Below, in pieces: positions 1 through 8,936 of a DNA stretch of 28,595 bases. The position numbers were made by a program, and so were the translations under genes. Origin of the DNA: Planctomycetaceae bacterium (GTDB lineage Bacteria > Planctomycetota > Phycisphaerae > SM23-33). Positions within the stretch are counted from its first letter, which is position 1; each line of letters starts with the position of its first letter. The stretch covers positions 1 through 28,595 of the forward strand of contig JAJFVE010000079.1 in the NCBI GenBank assembly GCA_021371965.1. The letters run 5' to 3'. The notes beneath the pieces are model-generated. The model was not told the origin of the DNA. It made no database searches and saw only the letters and a program-made list of their open reading frames with translations.

Positions 1-246
1 ACACGCCTTCCGAATTATATTCATGCCCGCAGCCAGGGCGAAGAGATGAGTGGGCGCCGACCCGGAGTCAGGGAAAAACAGTGTCAGGGCAGATTCGCCT
101 TGACCGTCGCGCTTTCAGAGATGCGGCGGCAACGACGCCGCCCTGGATCGGACAAAGCACGGCGCGCACGTGCAGAAACACGTGCTCCCAACCGACCCTC
201 ATCCCTCCACAGCCCTTCGCCTCGGCGAACCTCGGCAGGGCGGCGT
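1..246. other. Gene-free left edge
   Basis: I see no convincing gene here. Short open frames exist on both strands, but they are arginine- and proline-rich and have no ribosome binding site or recognisable domain. The stretch around 75-100 contains a short direct repeat (AGTCAGGG, then AGTGTCAGGG after an A-rich spacer), which looks like a fragment of a dispersed repeat rather than coding DNA. Confidence 0.4.
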
Positions 247-897
247 CTATGACGACAGGCTCTTGGCAAGCTGCTTGAGCCAGTAGAGCAGGCCGGGCCG
301 GCGCTGGAATTGCTTGTATGGCCGGCCAGGACTTCCGTAGCGAGCATCGGAGAAGGTCATCGCGCCGTTGTACGGCTTCATGTCTCCCCGTATGAACCCC
401 TGAACACGGATACTGAAACGTGGGCTGGTGCTCGCTCCGTAAACAGCCCGAAATGCCTCCTGCGCTGCCTTCATGGCTTTGTCCGGGCTTTGGCCGCACT
501 TACACGACATGTAATTCAGGAACTTGGCGTCCGTGGTTCCTCGCGAGACCCTGACGCCGAGCGCCTTCAATCGCAATGCAGATTCTTTGGCCTGCGGGGC
601 ATCAGTTCTGAGGCAGTCGAGGATCACATCCAAGTGACAGTCAGCCTCACCTTGATAGAACTTCTTTCGCACACGGAGCGTTTTGCCTGTCGCCTCGTCC
701 GTCACGATCATGCACGTTCCGCTGCCGCCTCGCAGGCGAAGCTGCTCGAAGTGCTCTGCCAGTTCTTCCGGGCGCACACCGCGGTACTCCAGCGGGTGGA
801 CGATCTCAATGAGGTACCATGCGAAGTTGTACAGCACAACGATGGCCACTGCGCCGCCGACGGCTACCAACACATTCTCGGTCTCGATGTGGATCAT
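247..897 (-). CDS. Hypothetical protein with one N-terminal transmembrane helix
   Basis: This 216-residue protein matches no family I recognise. The start at 897 is preferred over an upstream in-frame start at 948 because GGAG lies 7 nt upstream and because the protein then begins just before a hydrophobic helix (about residues 8-30). The remainder is predicted cytosolic or periplasmic, is moderately basic, and contains a C-x-C pair (MSCKCGQ) near the middle. The first part after the helix (about 35-75) mentions a tyrosine- and charge-rich stretch without known motifs. A perfect TTGACA sits at 1006-1011 on the minus strand, but the -10 at the right spacing (TTGGAT) is poor, so promoter assignment is weak. 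The next gene upstream is separated by more than 500 bp containing a repeat element, so this gene is probably transcribed alone. Function unknown. Confidence 0.6.
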   Translation of the reverse strand: MIHIETENVLVAVGGAVAIVVLYNFAWYLIEIVHPLEYRGVRPEELAEHFEQLRLRGGSGTCMIVTDEATGKTLRVRKKFYQGEADCHLDVILDCLRTDAPQAKESALRLKALGVRVSRGTTDAKFLNYMSCKCGQSPDKAMKAAQEAFRAVYGASTSPRFSIRVQGFIRGDMKPYNGAMTFSDARYGSPGRPYKQFQRRPGLLYWLKQLAKSLSS

Positions 898-1093
898 CCC
901 GACGCTCCGTCGAGCAGACGCAACAGTCCGCCTGGCATCTCGGACCACCCTTGGGTTCTATCGTACAAAGATCTCGCTGTTGATCCAATCAGGTACGGCC
1001 CAGACTGTCAAACCCAAAAGAAATGTCCGCTATTTATCCCCGATAGGCACGAAGAGGTGCAATCTCGAAAAACCTTTGTGGTCTCTACACACT
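898..1093. other. Intergenic stretch, upstream region of the 216-aa hypothetical gene
   Basis: There is no gene here. The sequence is less GC-rich than the neighbours and probably carries the promoter of the gene ending at 247. A TTGACA on the minus strand lies at 1006-1011. Together with the repeat element at 1094-1368 and 82 bp of unremarkable sequence up to 1450, it forms a 553-bp gap between genes. Within 1369-1450 the decamer GATATCCGGG occurs twice close together. Confidence 0.4.
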
Positions 1094-1368
1094 GAGGATT
1101 CTGCATAATTTCAGCGGGGCTTCATCGCCCCGTAGGGGCAAATCGTTCTTAGCCCAGGGCCAAGCCCTGGGTTCAGGTCCCCTCCGCATCGAGCCCCGGC
1201 GGGGCGGACGTAATTGTCTGCGATCGTCACGGCCGCCCCTGGGGGGCTCATTGAATCCACGCATCATTCCCAAGGCTTGGGCTTGCTTCGCTCGCCCCGC
1301 GCCTTGGGCTAAGCACGAAGGCCCCTCTGGGGCCAAAACGCATGAAGGATGAATTATGCAAAATCCTC
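1094..1368. repeat. MITE-like dispersed repeat with 17-bp terminal inverted repeats
   Basis: The ends form an inverted repeat: GAGGATTCTGCATAATT at 1094-1110 and the reverse complement of GAGGATTTTGCATAATT at 1352-1368, which is 16 of 17 matching. The pentamer ACACT flanks it directly on the left and one base away on the right, which could be a target duplication. The interior is a string of small GC-rich palindromes, for example GCCCCGTAGGGGC, CCCAGGGCCAAGCCCTGGG and GCCCCGGCGGGGC. An open frame of 102 codons covers the element on the minus strand, but its arginine/proline/glycine composition follows from the palindromes. I read this as a non-autonomous, non-coding dispersed element. Similar palindrome-rich elements are familiar from planctomycete genomes, but copy number cannot be judged here. 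Confidence 0.7.
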
Positions 1369-1450
1369 TACACTCGGGGATATCCGGGGACAAGATATCC
1401 GGGAGATAAGCCGCCGACGATGTTGGTCGCGTCGCCGTTGTCCAGAATGC

Positions 1451-1981
1451 TCAGGGCCTGGTCGCGTAAACCGAGGCAGGAGGCATTTCCGCAATGCCTT
1501 GCGCCTGCGAGAGGGCGTCGATTTCCTTGGCGGCCCTAGCGACAACCATGATGTAGACGATCAGTAACGCCAGCCTGACCACAAGGCCGAGGACCGTTCC
1601 GCCGACAAACCCGGCGGCCGCGGGTCCGGTCTGCAGCCTATGGAGCATTGGAATCTGCCACACCGCCACGCCGATGCTGATGCACGTGAAGATCACGTTT
1701 CCCCAGCCCAGGACGCAACCGACCTTCTTCTTCATCAGGATCATGATGTTGCCCGGCACGCCCAGCATCACGATGCCAAGTCCCGAGAACACTTCGAACG
1801 GCGCCGTCCGGTACAGTTCGCTGTCGGCCGAAAGGCTGGCCCAGCCGATGGCGCTGAACATGACGACGATCGCCCGGATACAGCACATCACCAGGTCCGT
1901 AATAGCGAATCCTTTGACGAAACCGCTCAGGCCTGTGCGCGTCGCAGGTACATAAGGACTTGGGGGTGGCTGCATCTGCAT
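1451..1981 (-). CDS. Four-TM hypothetical membrane protein
   Basis: This is a 176-residue integral membrane protein of unknown function. A proline-rich N-terminus (about 20 residues) is followed by four hydrophobic segments, roughly residues 24-47, 62-84, 88-110 and 122-148. A short basic loop (MKKKVG) lies between the second and third. No catalytic or transport motif is visible. The start at 1981 is supported by an AAGGGAAG ribosome binding site 6-8 nt upstream. The stop codon falls just before a palindrome-rich repeat element. The gene is 44 bp downstream of smc on the same strand and may be co-transcribed with it. Small four-helix proteins of this kind are common in planctomycetes and are generally unannotated. 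Confidence 0.65.
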   Translation of the reverse strand: MQMQPPPSPYVPATRTGLSGFVKGFAITDLVMCCIRAIVVMFSAIGWASLSADSELYRTAPFEVFSGLGIVMLGVPGNIMILMKKKVGCVLGWGNVIFTCISIGVAVWQIPMLHRLQTGPAAAGFVGGTVLGLVVRLALLIVYIMVVARAAKEIDALSQAQGIAEMPPASVYATRP

Positions 1982-2025
1982 GTGTTCTTCCCTTTCATAA
2001 AATGTCCGTCAAACATAGCAGACCA

Positions 2026-5000
2026 TCAGGCCTCGACCGGTTCGAGCTGGGCGTCGAGCTTGTGGCCGACGTCTTCGAACTTCACGCTGATGCGGCGGGA
2101 GACGCCCGGCTCCTGCATCGTCACGCCGTAGAGCACGCTGGCCATGCTCATGGTGCGCTTGGCGTGGGAAATAATAATGAACTGGCTGGAATCGATGAAC
2201 TCCCGCACGAGCATGCTGAACCGCTCGGTGTTGGCCTCGTCCAGGGCCGCGTCCACCTCGTCCAGCAGGCAGAACGGGCACGGGCGGTGGCGGACCATGC
2301 TGAACATCAGCGCCAGGGCCGTCATCGTCTTCTCGCCGCCGGACAGCAGCGAGAGGCTGCGCGTCTCTTTGCCGGGCGGGCGGGCGACGATCTCGATGCC
2401 GGATTCCAGAATGTCCTCGGGCATCGTCAGCAGGATGTCCGCGCGGCCGCCGCCGAAAAGCTTGCGGAAGAGTTCCTGGAAATTGCGGCGGACGATCTCG
2501 AAGGTCTCGACGAACAGGTCGTGGCTTTCGGTGTTGAGCCGCTCGATGAGCTCCTCGATCTGGCGCTGCGAGTCTCGCACGTCGGCCAGTTCGGCCGCCA
2601 GGAACTCGCGGCGCTTTTCGAGCTCATCCTGCTCGGAGATGGCGTCAAGATTGACATTGCCCAGGCGCTCGATCTTGCCCTTGAGGTCGTTGATCTGCCC
2701 TTCGACGGCCGACCAATCGCGGTTTTCGTCGTGCTCGTACGTGCGTGACAGCTCGACGAGGTTCATGCCCATGTCGTCGGCCGCCCGCGAAACCAGGTCC
2801 GTCACGTGGGCGTCAAGCTGCCCCATCTCCACGCGCAGGGCGTTGAGCTTCTCGCCGGCCGACTCCTGCTCGACGCGCTGGGCGGCGATCTGCTGGCGGA
2901 TCTCCTTGAGCTTGGCCTGCAGGCCGGTGCGGCTCTCTTCCACGTGGGCCATTTCGCCGGCCAGGGCAGCCTTGTCGGCCTCGATCTGCACCGCGGCGGC
3001 CGCGGCGGCTTCCTGCGCCTGGGCGAGACGGCCTCGGTTCTCGCCGATCTGCGCGGCGGCGGCGGCGAGGTCCTGCGCGATCTGCTGCCCCTGGCGGACC
3101 AAGGCGTTGGCGGTCTCGGCAATGGTCAGCTTCTTCTGCTGCGTGTGGGCCAGTTGCACCTTGGCGTCGGTGAGGCTCTGGCCGAGTTCTTCCTGCGCCT
3201 TTGAGGCCGCGGCGATCTGCTCCTGCAGGGCCTCCACCTGCTGCTGGCGATGGGCGTTGAGCTCTTCGAGCTGCTGGGCCTGCTGCTGGGCCTGCAACTG
3301 CGTTTCCATGGCCAGTTCGATTTCCTCGGCCAGGCTGGCCAGGTCGCCGTCAAGCACCGGCTGCTCACTCTGGAGCTGCGAGATGGATTCGCTCACGCCG
3401 GCCAGCCGCCCCTGCGACTCGACGCGCTCGGTGTTGGCCTCGTAAATGGCCGTGCGCAGGGAGTGGATGAGCCCCTCGACGTGATCCTTCTGGTCGCGCG
3501 TGGCGCGCCAGTCGGCCTCGAGGGCTTCGATCTTCTGCCCCAGCGTCTGCACCTGCGTCTGCAGTTCGCTCAGTTCGCTGCTGCGCGAGATCATGCCGCC
3601 GCCGCGCGTGGCGCCGATGCGCACCAGACCGTCGGCCTCGAGCACCTCGCCCGCCAGCGTCACAAACCGCAGCCCGCTCGGCAGCATTGCCGCGGCGGCG
3701 GCCGCATCGGCCAGCGTGGCCGTCACGAGCGTTCGCCCGAGGATCCGCCACATGGCCGGGGCCAGCCAGGCGTCAAACTGCACCAGGTCGATGGCCCGCG
3801 CGACCACCTGCGGGCACGGCTGGGCGGGCAGGTCGCTGTACCACGGGCCCAGGCGGTCCAGCGCCAGCAACTCGACGCTGGCGCTGTCGCCGACGAGCTC
3901 GGCCAGTTGCCCGTGCACGGCCTCAATGTCGCTGAAGCGGTCGACGACCAGTTGCTGGTCGGCCCCGGCCAGGGCGGCCTCGATCACCCGCGCGTGCTGC
4001 ACGTCGGTGCGGACGAACTGGCCGACGATGCCGCGGATAGCCGGCAGGCGCCCGCTGCCATGCGCTTCGAGCACGCGCTTGGCGCCGGAGTCGACGCCAT
4101 CGAGGCGGTCGAGCATTTCCTGCAAGGCCTGGATGCGCCCCGCCGCTGAGCTGCGCTGCTCGCGCACGGCTGACAGTTCAGCGGCCAGAGCCGCCTCGCC
4201 GGTCGAAAGCTCCCCTGCCGAGCGGCGGGTTTCTTCAAGGCGCGTCTGGGCGTCCTGGAGAACGGCCTGCACCTGATCGAGCTTGACCTGTGCGGCCGCT
4301 CGCTGGGCGATGAGGTCTTCCAGCTCGCGCGTGACGCGCTGGGCGCGGTCGGCCAGACTGGTGCGGCGACTGGAGAGGTTCTCGCGCCGGATGGTCGAGG
4401 CGTTGATTTCGTTGTGAAGCTGGGCCGTTCGGCGCAGCAGGTCGATGGTGCCGCTCTTTTCGTCCTCGAGTTGGGCCGTCAGCGCCGCGACGCTGCTTTG
4501 GCCCTGCTGGAAGGCTTCCTGCGACGTTTCGACGTCGCGGGCGAGGCGGTCGCACTGGCCCTGGGCGTCCTGTAGCTGGACGGCACAGTCCTGCTGCCCC
4601 TGGCGGCAGGACTCGGCCTTGGCTTCGAGCGTTTCCACGCGCGAGGCGCCGGCGGCGATCTCGTCCTGCAGTTCGCGGGCCTTGTCGGCCATCATCGCCG
4701 CGCGCTGGCGGTTGCTCTCGACCTGGGCGGCCATCGACGCGATGCGCCCCTGCAGATCGGCCAGGGATCGGTCGAGGTCGGCCAGTTCAAACTCGGTCCC
4801 GCTGCCTGCGGCATCGAGTTGCTCGATGCGCCGGCCGACCAGGGCCAGGGCGTCGGAGCTTTCGTTGAGGCGGGTTTGCAGTTCGCTGCGCTGCTGGACC
4901 ATGCCGCAGTACTGCGCCAAAAAGTGCAGGCTCTTGAGTTCCTTGAGCTGCTGCGTGTAGGCCTGGAAGCTGTTGGCCTTGCCGGCCTGATACTTCACCG

Positions 5001-5631
5001 ATCGCAGGCGTTTCTCGAGTTCGCCCAGGACGTCGTCGAGGCGCAGGAGGTTCTGCTCGACGCGCTCGAGTTTGCGCAGGGCCTCTTTCTTGCGGGCCTT
5101 GTACTTGCTGATGCCGGCCGCCTCGTCGAAGATCGCCCGGCGGTCCTCGTGGGAGGCCTGCAGGAACGACTCGACGCGCCCCTGCTCGATGAGGGCGTAG
5201 GCGTCATGCCCGACGCCGGTGTCCATGAACAGCTCGCGGATGTCCTTGAGGCGGCAGGGCGTGCCATTGATGAGATAGTCGCTCTGGCCGCTGCGGAACA
5301 GCCGCCGCCCCACCGAGACGCTCTCGCCCAGGGGCTGGCCGCCTTCGAGGTGATTCTTCAGCACGCCGGTGGAATTGTCGAAAACCAGCGTGACTTCGGC
5401 GCACCCGCACGCCTTGCGCGAGGAGGAGCCATTGAAGATCACGTCCATCATCTCGCTGCCGCGCAGGCTCTTGGCCGACTGCTCGCCCAGCACCCACTTG
5501 ATGGCGTCGACGATGTTGCTCTTGCCGCAGCCGTTAGGCCCGACGACGCAACTGATGCCCGCGTCGAAGTCGAACTCCGTTTGATCGGCGAAGCTCTTGA
5601 AGCCCGCCAGGACCAGCTTGCTGAGTTTCAT
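2026..5631 (-). CDS. smc: Chromosome segregation protein SMC
   Basis: This 1201-residue protein is a full-length bacterial SMC ATPase, the core of the condensin that compacts and separates replicated chromosomes together with ScpA and ScpB (neither is visible here). The N-terminal head has the Walker A motif GPNGCGKSN at residues 31-39 and the following conserved IKWVLGEQSAKSLRG stretch. Long glutamine/alanine/glutamate-rich coiled coils run on either side of a glycine-containing hinge near the middle (roughly 510-670). The C-terminal head carries the signature LSGGEK and the Walker B motif FCLLDEVDAALDEAN. The length is typical (about 1150-1200). The start is supported by GAAGGA 8-9 nt upstream and by the family-typical MKLSKLVLAGFKSF beginning. 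A strong promoter lies just upstream (5698-5727). Identification is very secure. Confidence 0.98.
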   Translation of the reverse strand: MKLSKLVLAGFKSFADQTEFDFDAGISCVVGPNGCGKSNIVDAIKWVLGEQSAKSLRGSEMMDVIFNGSSSRKACGCAEVTLVFDNSTGVLKNHLEGGQPLGESVSVGRRLFRSGQSDYLINGTPCRLKDIRELFMDTGVGHDAYALIEQGRVESFLQASHEDRRAIFDEAAGISKYKARKKEALRKLERVEQNLLRLDDVLGELEKRLRSVKYQAGKANSFQAYTQQLKELKSLHFLAQYCGMVQQRSELQTRLNESSDALALVGRRIEQLDAAGSGTEFELADLDRSLADLQGRIASMAAQVESNRQRAAMMADKARELQDEIAAGASRVETLEAKAESCRQGQQDCAVQLQDAQGQCDRLARDVETSQEAFQQGQSSVAALTAQLEDEKSGTIDLLRRTAQLHNEINASTIRRENLSSRRTSLADRAQRVTRELEDLIAQRAAAQVKLDQVQAVLQDAQTRLEETRRSAGELSTGEAALAAELSAVREQRSSAAGRIQALQEMLDRLDGVDSGAKRVLEAHGSGRLPAIRGIVGQFVRTDVQHARVIEAALAGADQQLVVDRFSDIEAVHGQLAELVGDSASVELLALDRLGPWYSDLPAQPCPQVVARAIDLVQFDAWLAPAMWRILGRTLVTATLADAAAAAAMLPSGLRFVTLAGEVLEADGLVRIGATRGGGMISRSSELSELQTQVQTLGQKIEALEADWRATRDQKDHVEGLIHSLRTAIYEANTERVESQGRLAGVSESISQLQSEQPVLDGDLASLAEEIELAMETQLQAQQQAQQLEELNAHRQQQVEALQEQIAAASKAQEELGQSLTDAKVQLAHTQQKKLTIAETANALVRQGQQIAQDLAAAAAQIGENRGRLAQAQEAAAAAAVQIEADKAALAGEMAHVEESRTGLQAKLKEIRQQIAAQRVEQESAGEKLNALRVEMGQLDAHVTDLVSRAADDMGMNLVELSRTYEHDENRDWSAVEGQINDLKGKIERLGNVNLDAISEQDELEKRREFLAAELADVRDSQRQIEELIERLNTESHDLFVETFEIVRRNFQELFRKLFGGGRADILLTMPEDILESGIEIVARPPGKETRSLSLLSGGEKTMTALALMFSMVRHRPCPFCLLDEVDAALDEANTERFSMLVREFIDSSQFIIISHAKRTMSMASVLYGVTMQEPGVSRRISVKFEDVGHKLDAQLEPVEA

Positions 5632-5697
5632 GATAAAAATCCTTCGCAGCGGTTGTCAGACCGGCCGCACGCCAGCCCCAAACCTGACAAGGAGCCT

Positions 5698-5727
5698 ATA
5701 CTACATCTAGGGGCGGTCCTTTGTCAA
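5698..5727 (-). promoter_or_regulatory. Predicted sigma-70-type promoter of smc
   Basis: Reading the minus strand, a perfect TTGACA (5722-5727) is followed after 18 nt by TAGTAT (5698-5703). This places transcription start about 60 nt before the smc ATG, inside the 104-bp gap between smc and the FlgI-like gene. It implies that smc is transcribed separately from the upstream lipoprotein gene. Confidence 0.55.
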
Positions 5728-5735
5728 GCTACAGC

Positions 5736-7463
5736 TTATGGCGTTCCTTGCGTATCCGGCCGCCCGGCGCCCGGAGCGTGCTGATAGAGGCTCTTGGACA
5801 GGGCCGAAGGCGTCTGGAGGTTGAACCGGGCGTTGATATCGCTGCCCTTGCACAGGTGGTAAAGCACGCTGACGATCTGGCTGTACGTCAGCCACAGGCC
5901 CCGCATGTTGCCGTCGGCATCGCGCTGGGGCGGGCTGCCCATGGCCAGGACCAGTTCTTTGACGGTGGGTTTGACCTTGAGAATGTCGCTGTATTCGCCC
6001 GATCGCGGGAGTTTGCGGAAGACGCTCAGCTCATTCTGGTCGGGCTTGGCGTTGATGGTGACGGTGTGGTCGGGCGAGTCGTAGAACAGCGGCAGGCGCA
6101 CCGGCAGGTCGCCCCCGAACAGCACCAGGCGCTGGCGCAGCGTGCGCGAGACGTAAATCGCCGGCCGCACCTTCGTGGCGACCAGGTCGATGTCGAAATC
6201 GTCGCAGACCTTGACGCGCGTGATGACCGTGCGGTCGCCGCGGCGGTCGAGAGCTTCGTACGCTGCCTGTCGCACCAGGTCGTCCTCGTCATCGAGCAGT
6301 TGATGCAGCACCAGCGCCGCGCGGGCGACGTTGCGATGGCGCCCCAGTTCGCCGATGGCCTCCATCTGCAGACCGGCCCGCTTGTCCTGGGCATAGAAGA
6401 GGATCACGTCGGCGGCGATCGCGTCGCCCAACCGCAGACCCGCCCGGGCGGTATAGTACGCCGTGATCGGGTTGCGCGACCGGTACGCCGGGCGAATGAT
6501 CGAGATCACCTGGCGGCCCATCGCCTCCCAGGTCAGGGAGTAGTCTTCATACCGCGAGCCGGGCTTGTCGATAGCCTTGAGCATCTCGCGGGCGATCTGC
6601 TCCCACGTCCCGATCTCGGTGCGCAGAGGCAGATGCAGCACCAGGTCGACAAAGTGCCGGTAGTCATCCTGCATGTCCGGCGGAATCGTCAACTCGAGCA
6701 TCGAGGAGTCCTTGCCCGCGGCCACCGGGTTGGGGTAGGCAAACCGCTCGTTGATGCGCCGCTGGATCAGCTGGCACATGGCAAAGTCCGGATAAACCAG
6801 GCTCAATCGCACCGGGCGGGCCTCGATGACCTGGCCGCCGCCGATGATCACGCCTTCGCGAAACTTGATCAGGTCGCTGGTCTTGTTGTGATCGAGAAAG
6901 GGGTTGACGAACACCGGCCCGCCGGCCATCGCCTGCACGGTCGAGCCCTGTCCGGCGTTTTCAAGGTCGCCGATGGCCAGGCGCATCTCGGCGGGCATGA
7001 GCGTTCCGCCCTCGAGGCTCTTGGTGTCGGTCTGCCCCAGGGCCTTGACCTCGACGTCGATGCGCATGCCCCGCGGGGCTCCGGGAGGGATCAGGCCCGT
7101 CACCTGCACCACGGCGGTGTCCAGGTCGGCCAGGAACCGCGCGGGGCTGACGTCCTGCGTGCCGTGGAAGTACGAACTGAGCCGCCCTTCCTTGAGCAGG
7201 TACTGAACCAGGTACTTCTGCAGCGCGCCGGGCACCTGCGTCGAACCGTTCTTGCCCAGCCCGACCACCACGCAGTAGCCCCGCATCGGCACCGGCGCTC
7301 CCTCGATCAGCCGGGCGTGGCGAGAGATCGTGTCAGGCAGGTACACCTGCGGGGCCGGAGCGGAGGTGGCCGAGCGGGTAACCATCTTCTTGCTGTAGCA
7401 GCCGCACGTCAGGGCGGCCAGAAGACACAAACCTGCAGCCAGTGGCGCGTGGATAGAAGGCAT
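5736..7463 (-). CDS. Lipoprotein with FlgI-like domain and HEAT-like repeats
   Basis: This is a 575-residue predicted lipoprotein. The start at 7463 is chosen because GGGAG lies 7 nt upstream and a signal peptide follows directly, ending at Cys22 (TCGC, an atypical lipobox). Residues about 50-280 resemble the flagellar P-ring protein FlgI: a glycine-rich VVVGLGKNGST segment, then VVQVTGLIPPGAPRGMRIDV and a KSLEGGTL stretch, which matches the FlgI order of a v-t-a-x-L-P-P core followed by S-L-x-G-G-T-L. Unlike FlgI (about 370 residues with a Sec signal), it continues with a helical HEAT-like section (about 335-410, including GDAIAADVILFYAQ and DLVRQAAYEALDRRGDR) and a C-terminal domain of unknown type. 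No flagellar genes adjoin it; its neighbours are smc and a LysM protein. It is probably an outer-membrane or periplasmic ring-like or scaffold protein; a motility role is not established. Confidence 0.75.
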   Translation of the reverse strand: MPSIHAPLAAGLCLLAALTCGCYSKKMVTRSATSAPAPQVYLPDTISRHARLIEGAPVPMRGYCVVVGLGKNGSTQVPGALQKYLVQYLLKEGRLSSYFHGTQDVSPARFLADLDTAVVQVTGLIPPGAPRGMRIDVEVKALGQTDTKSLEGGTLMPAEMRLAIGDLENAGQGSTVQAMAGGPVFVNPFLDHNKTSDLIKFREGVIIGGGQVIEARPVRLSLVYPDFAMCQLIQRRINERFAYPNPVAAGKDSSMLELTIPPDMQDDYRHFVDLVLHLPLRTEIGTWEQIAREMLKAIDKPGSRYEDYSLTWEAMGRQVISIIRPAYRSRNPITAYYTARAGLRLGDAIAADVILFYAQDKRAGLQMEAIGELGRHRNVARAALVLHQLLDDEDDLVRQAAYEALDRRGDRTVITRVKVCDDFDIDLVATKVRPAIYVSRTLRQRLVLFGGDLPVRLPLFYDSPDHTVTINAKPDQNELSVFRKLPRSGEYSDILKVKPTVKELVLAMGSPPQRDADGNMRGLWLTYSQIVSVLYHLCKGSDINARFNLQTPSALSKSLYQHAPGAGRPDTQGTP

Positions 7464-7631
7464 GGGCGTTCTCCCGGGACTGTGGCGGTGGGAATCATCG
7501 CGTCGATGAGAAAAGCCGAGAGTAGCAGCGTGGCCGCTCCCGTTGTGCGGAACGCAAAACCGTGGCGTCTCGTCCATAAGACACGCAGATTTTACCGCCG
7601 CCTGTCGTCGAGGGATAGCCGCAAGCTAAAA

Positions 7632-8936
7632 TTATCCGCCGAAATCGGGACGGCTGCCGTCGCTGCTTTCGACGGGCGTCACGGGACGCACGGGGCGATC
7701 CAGCGGGGGAGTGACCGGAACTGGGGCGGGCTCGTCGCGCAGCGGCGCCACGCCGCCAGAGGGCACGGCAGGACGATCTTCGGCGGCGCCGCCGGCGACC
7801 ATTTTGCGGGCCTCGTCGATGGGCGGAACGCGGAGTTTGTGGCCGATCTTCATGTTTCGCGTCTGCACGCCGGGATTGGCCTTGGCTATGGCGGGATAGA
7901 GCGTCCCGTCGTTGTACATCTTGACGGCTACGTCCCAGAACCCCGCGTCGCCGTCGGCGACGGTATAGGTGCGATAGTTGGACGGAAGCGGTGCCGCGGC
8001 GCCAGCAGCGGCGCTCGCTGCGGCTGCGGCTATGGCGGGCTGCTCTTCAGGTTTGGGGGGGACGATCAACTTCGTGCCGACCGAGAGCGAGTCGCTCTTG
8101 ACGCCGGGATTGGCCTTCTCGATGGTCTTGTAGTACTTGCCGTGTCCATAGACGGCTACCGAGACGCCCCAGAATCCGGCGTCGCCTTCTTTGACCACGT
8201 AGGTGCGCTGCCCGCCGGGCAGCGCGGCCACCTCACTGGCGCCGGCGGCGGGCGTGCCCAAGCCGCCTGCGGGGCTCACCGGAGCCGGCAGCGGCGGGAT
8301 GGTCAGCTTCTGGCCCGGGCGCAGGCTCTCGGGATCGATCTGCGGATTGGCCTTGGCGATGACGTCCATATACTTGCCGTCGCCGTACATCTTCTTGGCC
8401 ACGCTCCAGAAACCGTTGTCGCCGGAGGCCACCACATACGTGCGCGGGGCGGTAGATCCGGCAGCGGACGCGTCGGCGACGGCGGGGGCAACCGCCGCGC
8501 GGGCCGGTTCGCGAACGTCAGGCTGAAGAACTTCCGGCACGTCCGGGGTGACTCGCGGCTGCCGGGAGATGTCTTCCACCGGCGCGACAGGGGGCGTCGC
8601 GGGCGGGGTGACGGCGGGATGCTCGGCCGCAGGCGGCGCAGGCGGCGTCACGACCAGCGAGTCAATGGTAATGCGGTCCGAAGGCGGCGGGGTGGCCGCG
8701 ACCGGTTCGGTCGTTGCCACCGGCGGCGTTTCGGGCGGTGTCGCGGGGGCCGGCGGCGTCTGCACCGGCAACACGTCGGCGCTATCGCGAAGCGTCACAA
8801 TGGGCGTTGCCGGAGGCGGCGGCGTTTCGGCCGCGGGTTTGGTTTCCTTGGGCTCCGTCCGTACGGCGATCCAGATGACAGCGACGGTGGCGACCAGCAA
8901 CCCCACCACCACTCCGATTTTAAGGTCCGTGCGCAT
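7632..8936 (-). CDS. Membrane-anchored protein with three LysM domains
   Basis: This 434-residue protein has one N-terminal transmembrane helix (about 7-25), a proline/alanine/threonine-rich linker (about 30-163) and three LysM repeats at about 165-215, 244-294 and 322-372, followed by a disordered tail. Each LysM opens with RTY-V and G-D-x-GFW and ends with G-x-KL-x-(I/V)PP. LysM domains bind N-acetylglucosamine polymers, so a role at the peptidoglycan is the usual expectation. The long linker would let the domains reach the wall from the inner membrane. The start at 8936 is chosen over 9014 because AGGAG lies 8 nt upstream and the helix follows at once. It lies upstream of the FlgI-like lipoprotein on the same strand (168 bp apart), so both may serve the envelope. 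No catalytic domain is present. Confidence 0.85.
   Translation of the reverse strand: MRTDLKIGVVVGLLVATVAVIWIAVRTEPKETKPAAETPPPPATPIVTLRDSADVLPVQTPPAPATPPETPPVATTEPVAATPPPSDRITIDSLVVTPPAPPAAEHPAVTPPATPPVAPVEDISRQPRVTPDVPEVLQPDVREPARAAVAPAVADASAAGSTAPRTYVVASGDNGFWSVAKKMYGDGKYMDVIAKANPQIDPESLRPGQKLTIPPLPAPVSPAGGLGTPAAGASEVAALPGGQRTYVVKEGDAGFWGVSVAVYGHGKYYKTIEKANPGVKSDSLSVGTKLIVPPKPEEQPAIAAAAASAAAGAAAPLPSNYRTYTVADGDAGFWDVAVKMYNDGTLYPAIAKANPGVQTRNMKIGHKLRVPPIDEARKMVAGGAAEDRPAVPSGGVAPLRDEPAPVPVTPPLDRPVRPVTPVESSDGSRPDFGG

Noticed and set aside
1085..1393. 102-codon minus-strand open frame in the palindrome-rich element.
   Set aside because: The frame coincides with the repeat and its inverted ends; composition reflects palindromes, and no ribosome binding site is seen.
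1369..1450. Possible frameshifted extension of the four-TM protein, because another frame after the stop reads ALSILDNGDATNIVGG.
   Set aside because: The stretch is short, contains a direct repeat (GATATCCGGG twice) and has no recognisable homology; the listed stop gives a sensible protein end.
2144..5784. Several plus-strand open frames of 170-430 codons opposite smc.
   Set aside because: They are mirror images of the coiled-coil codons of smc (serine- or leucine-rich runs) and have no independent support.
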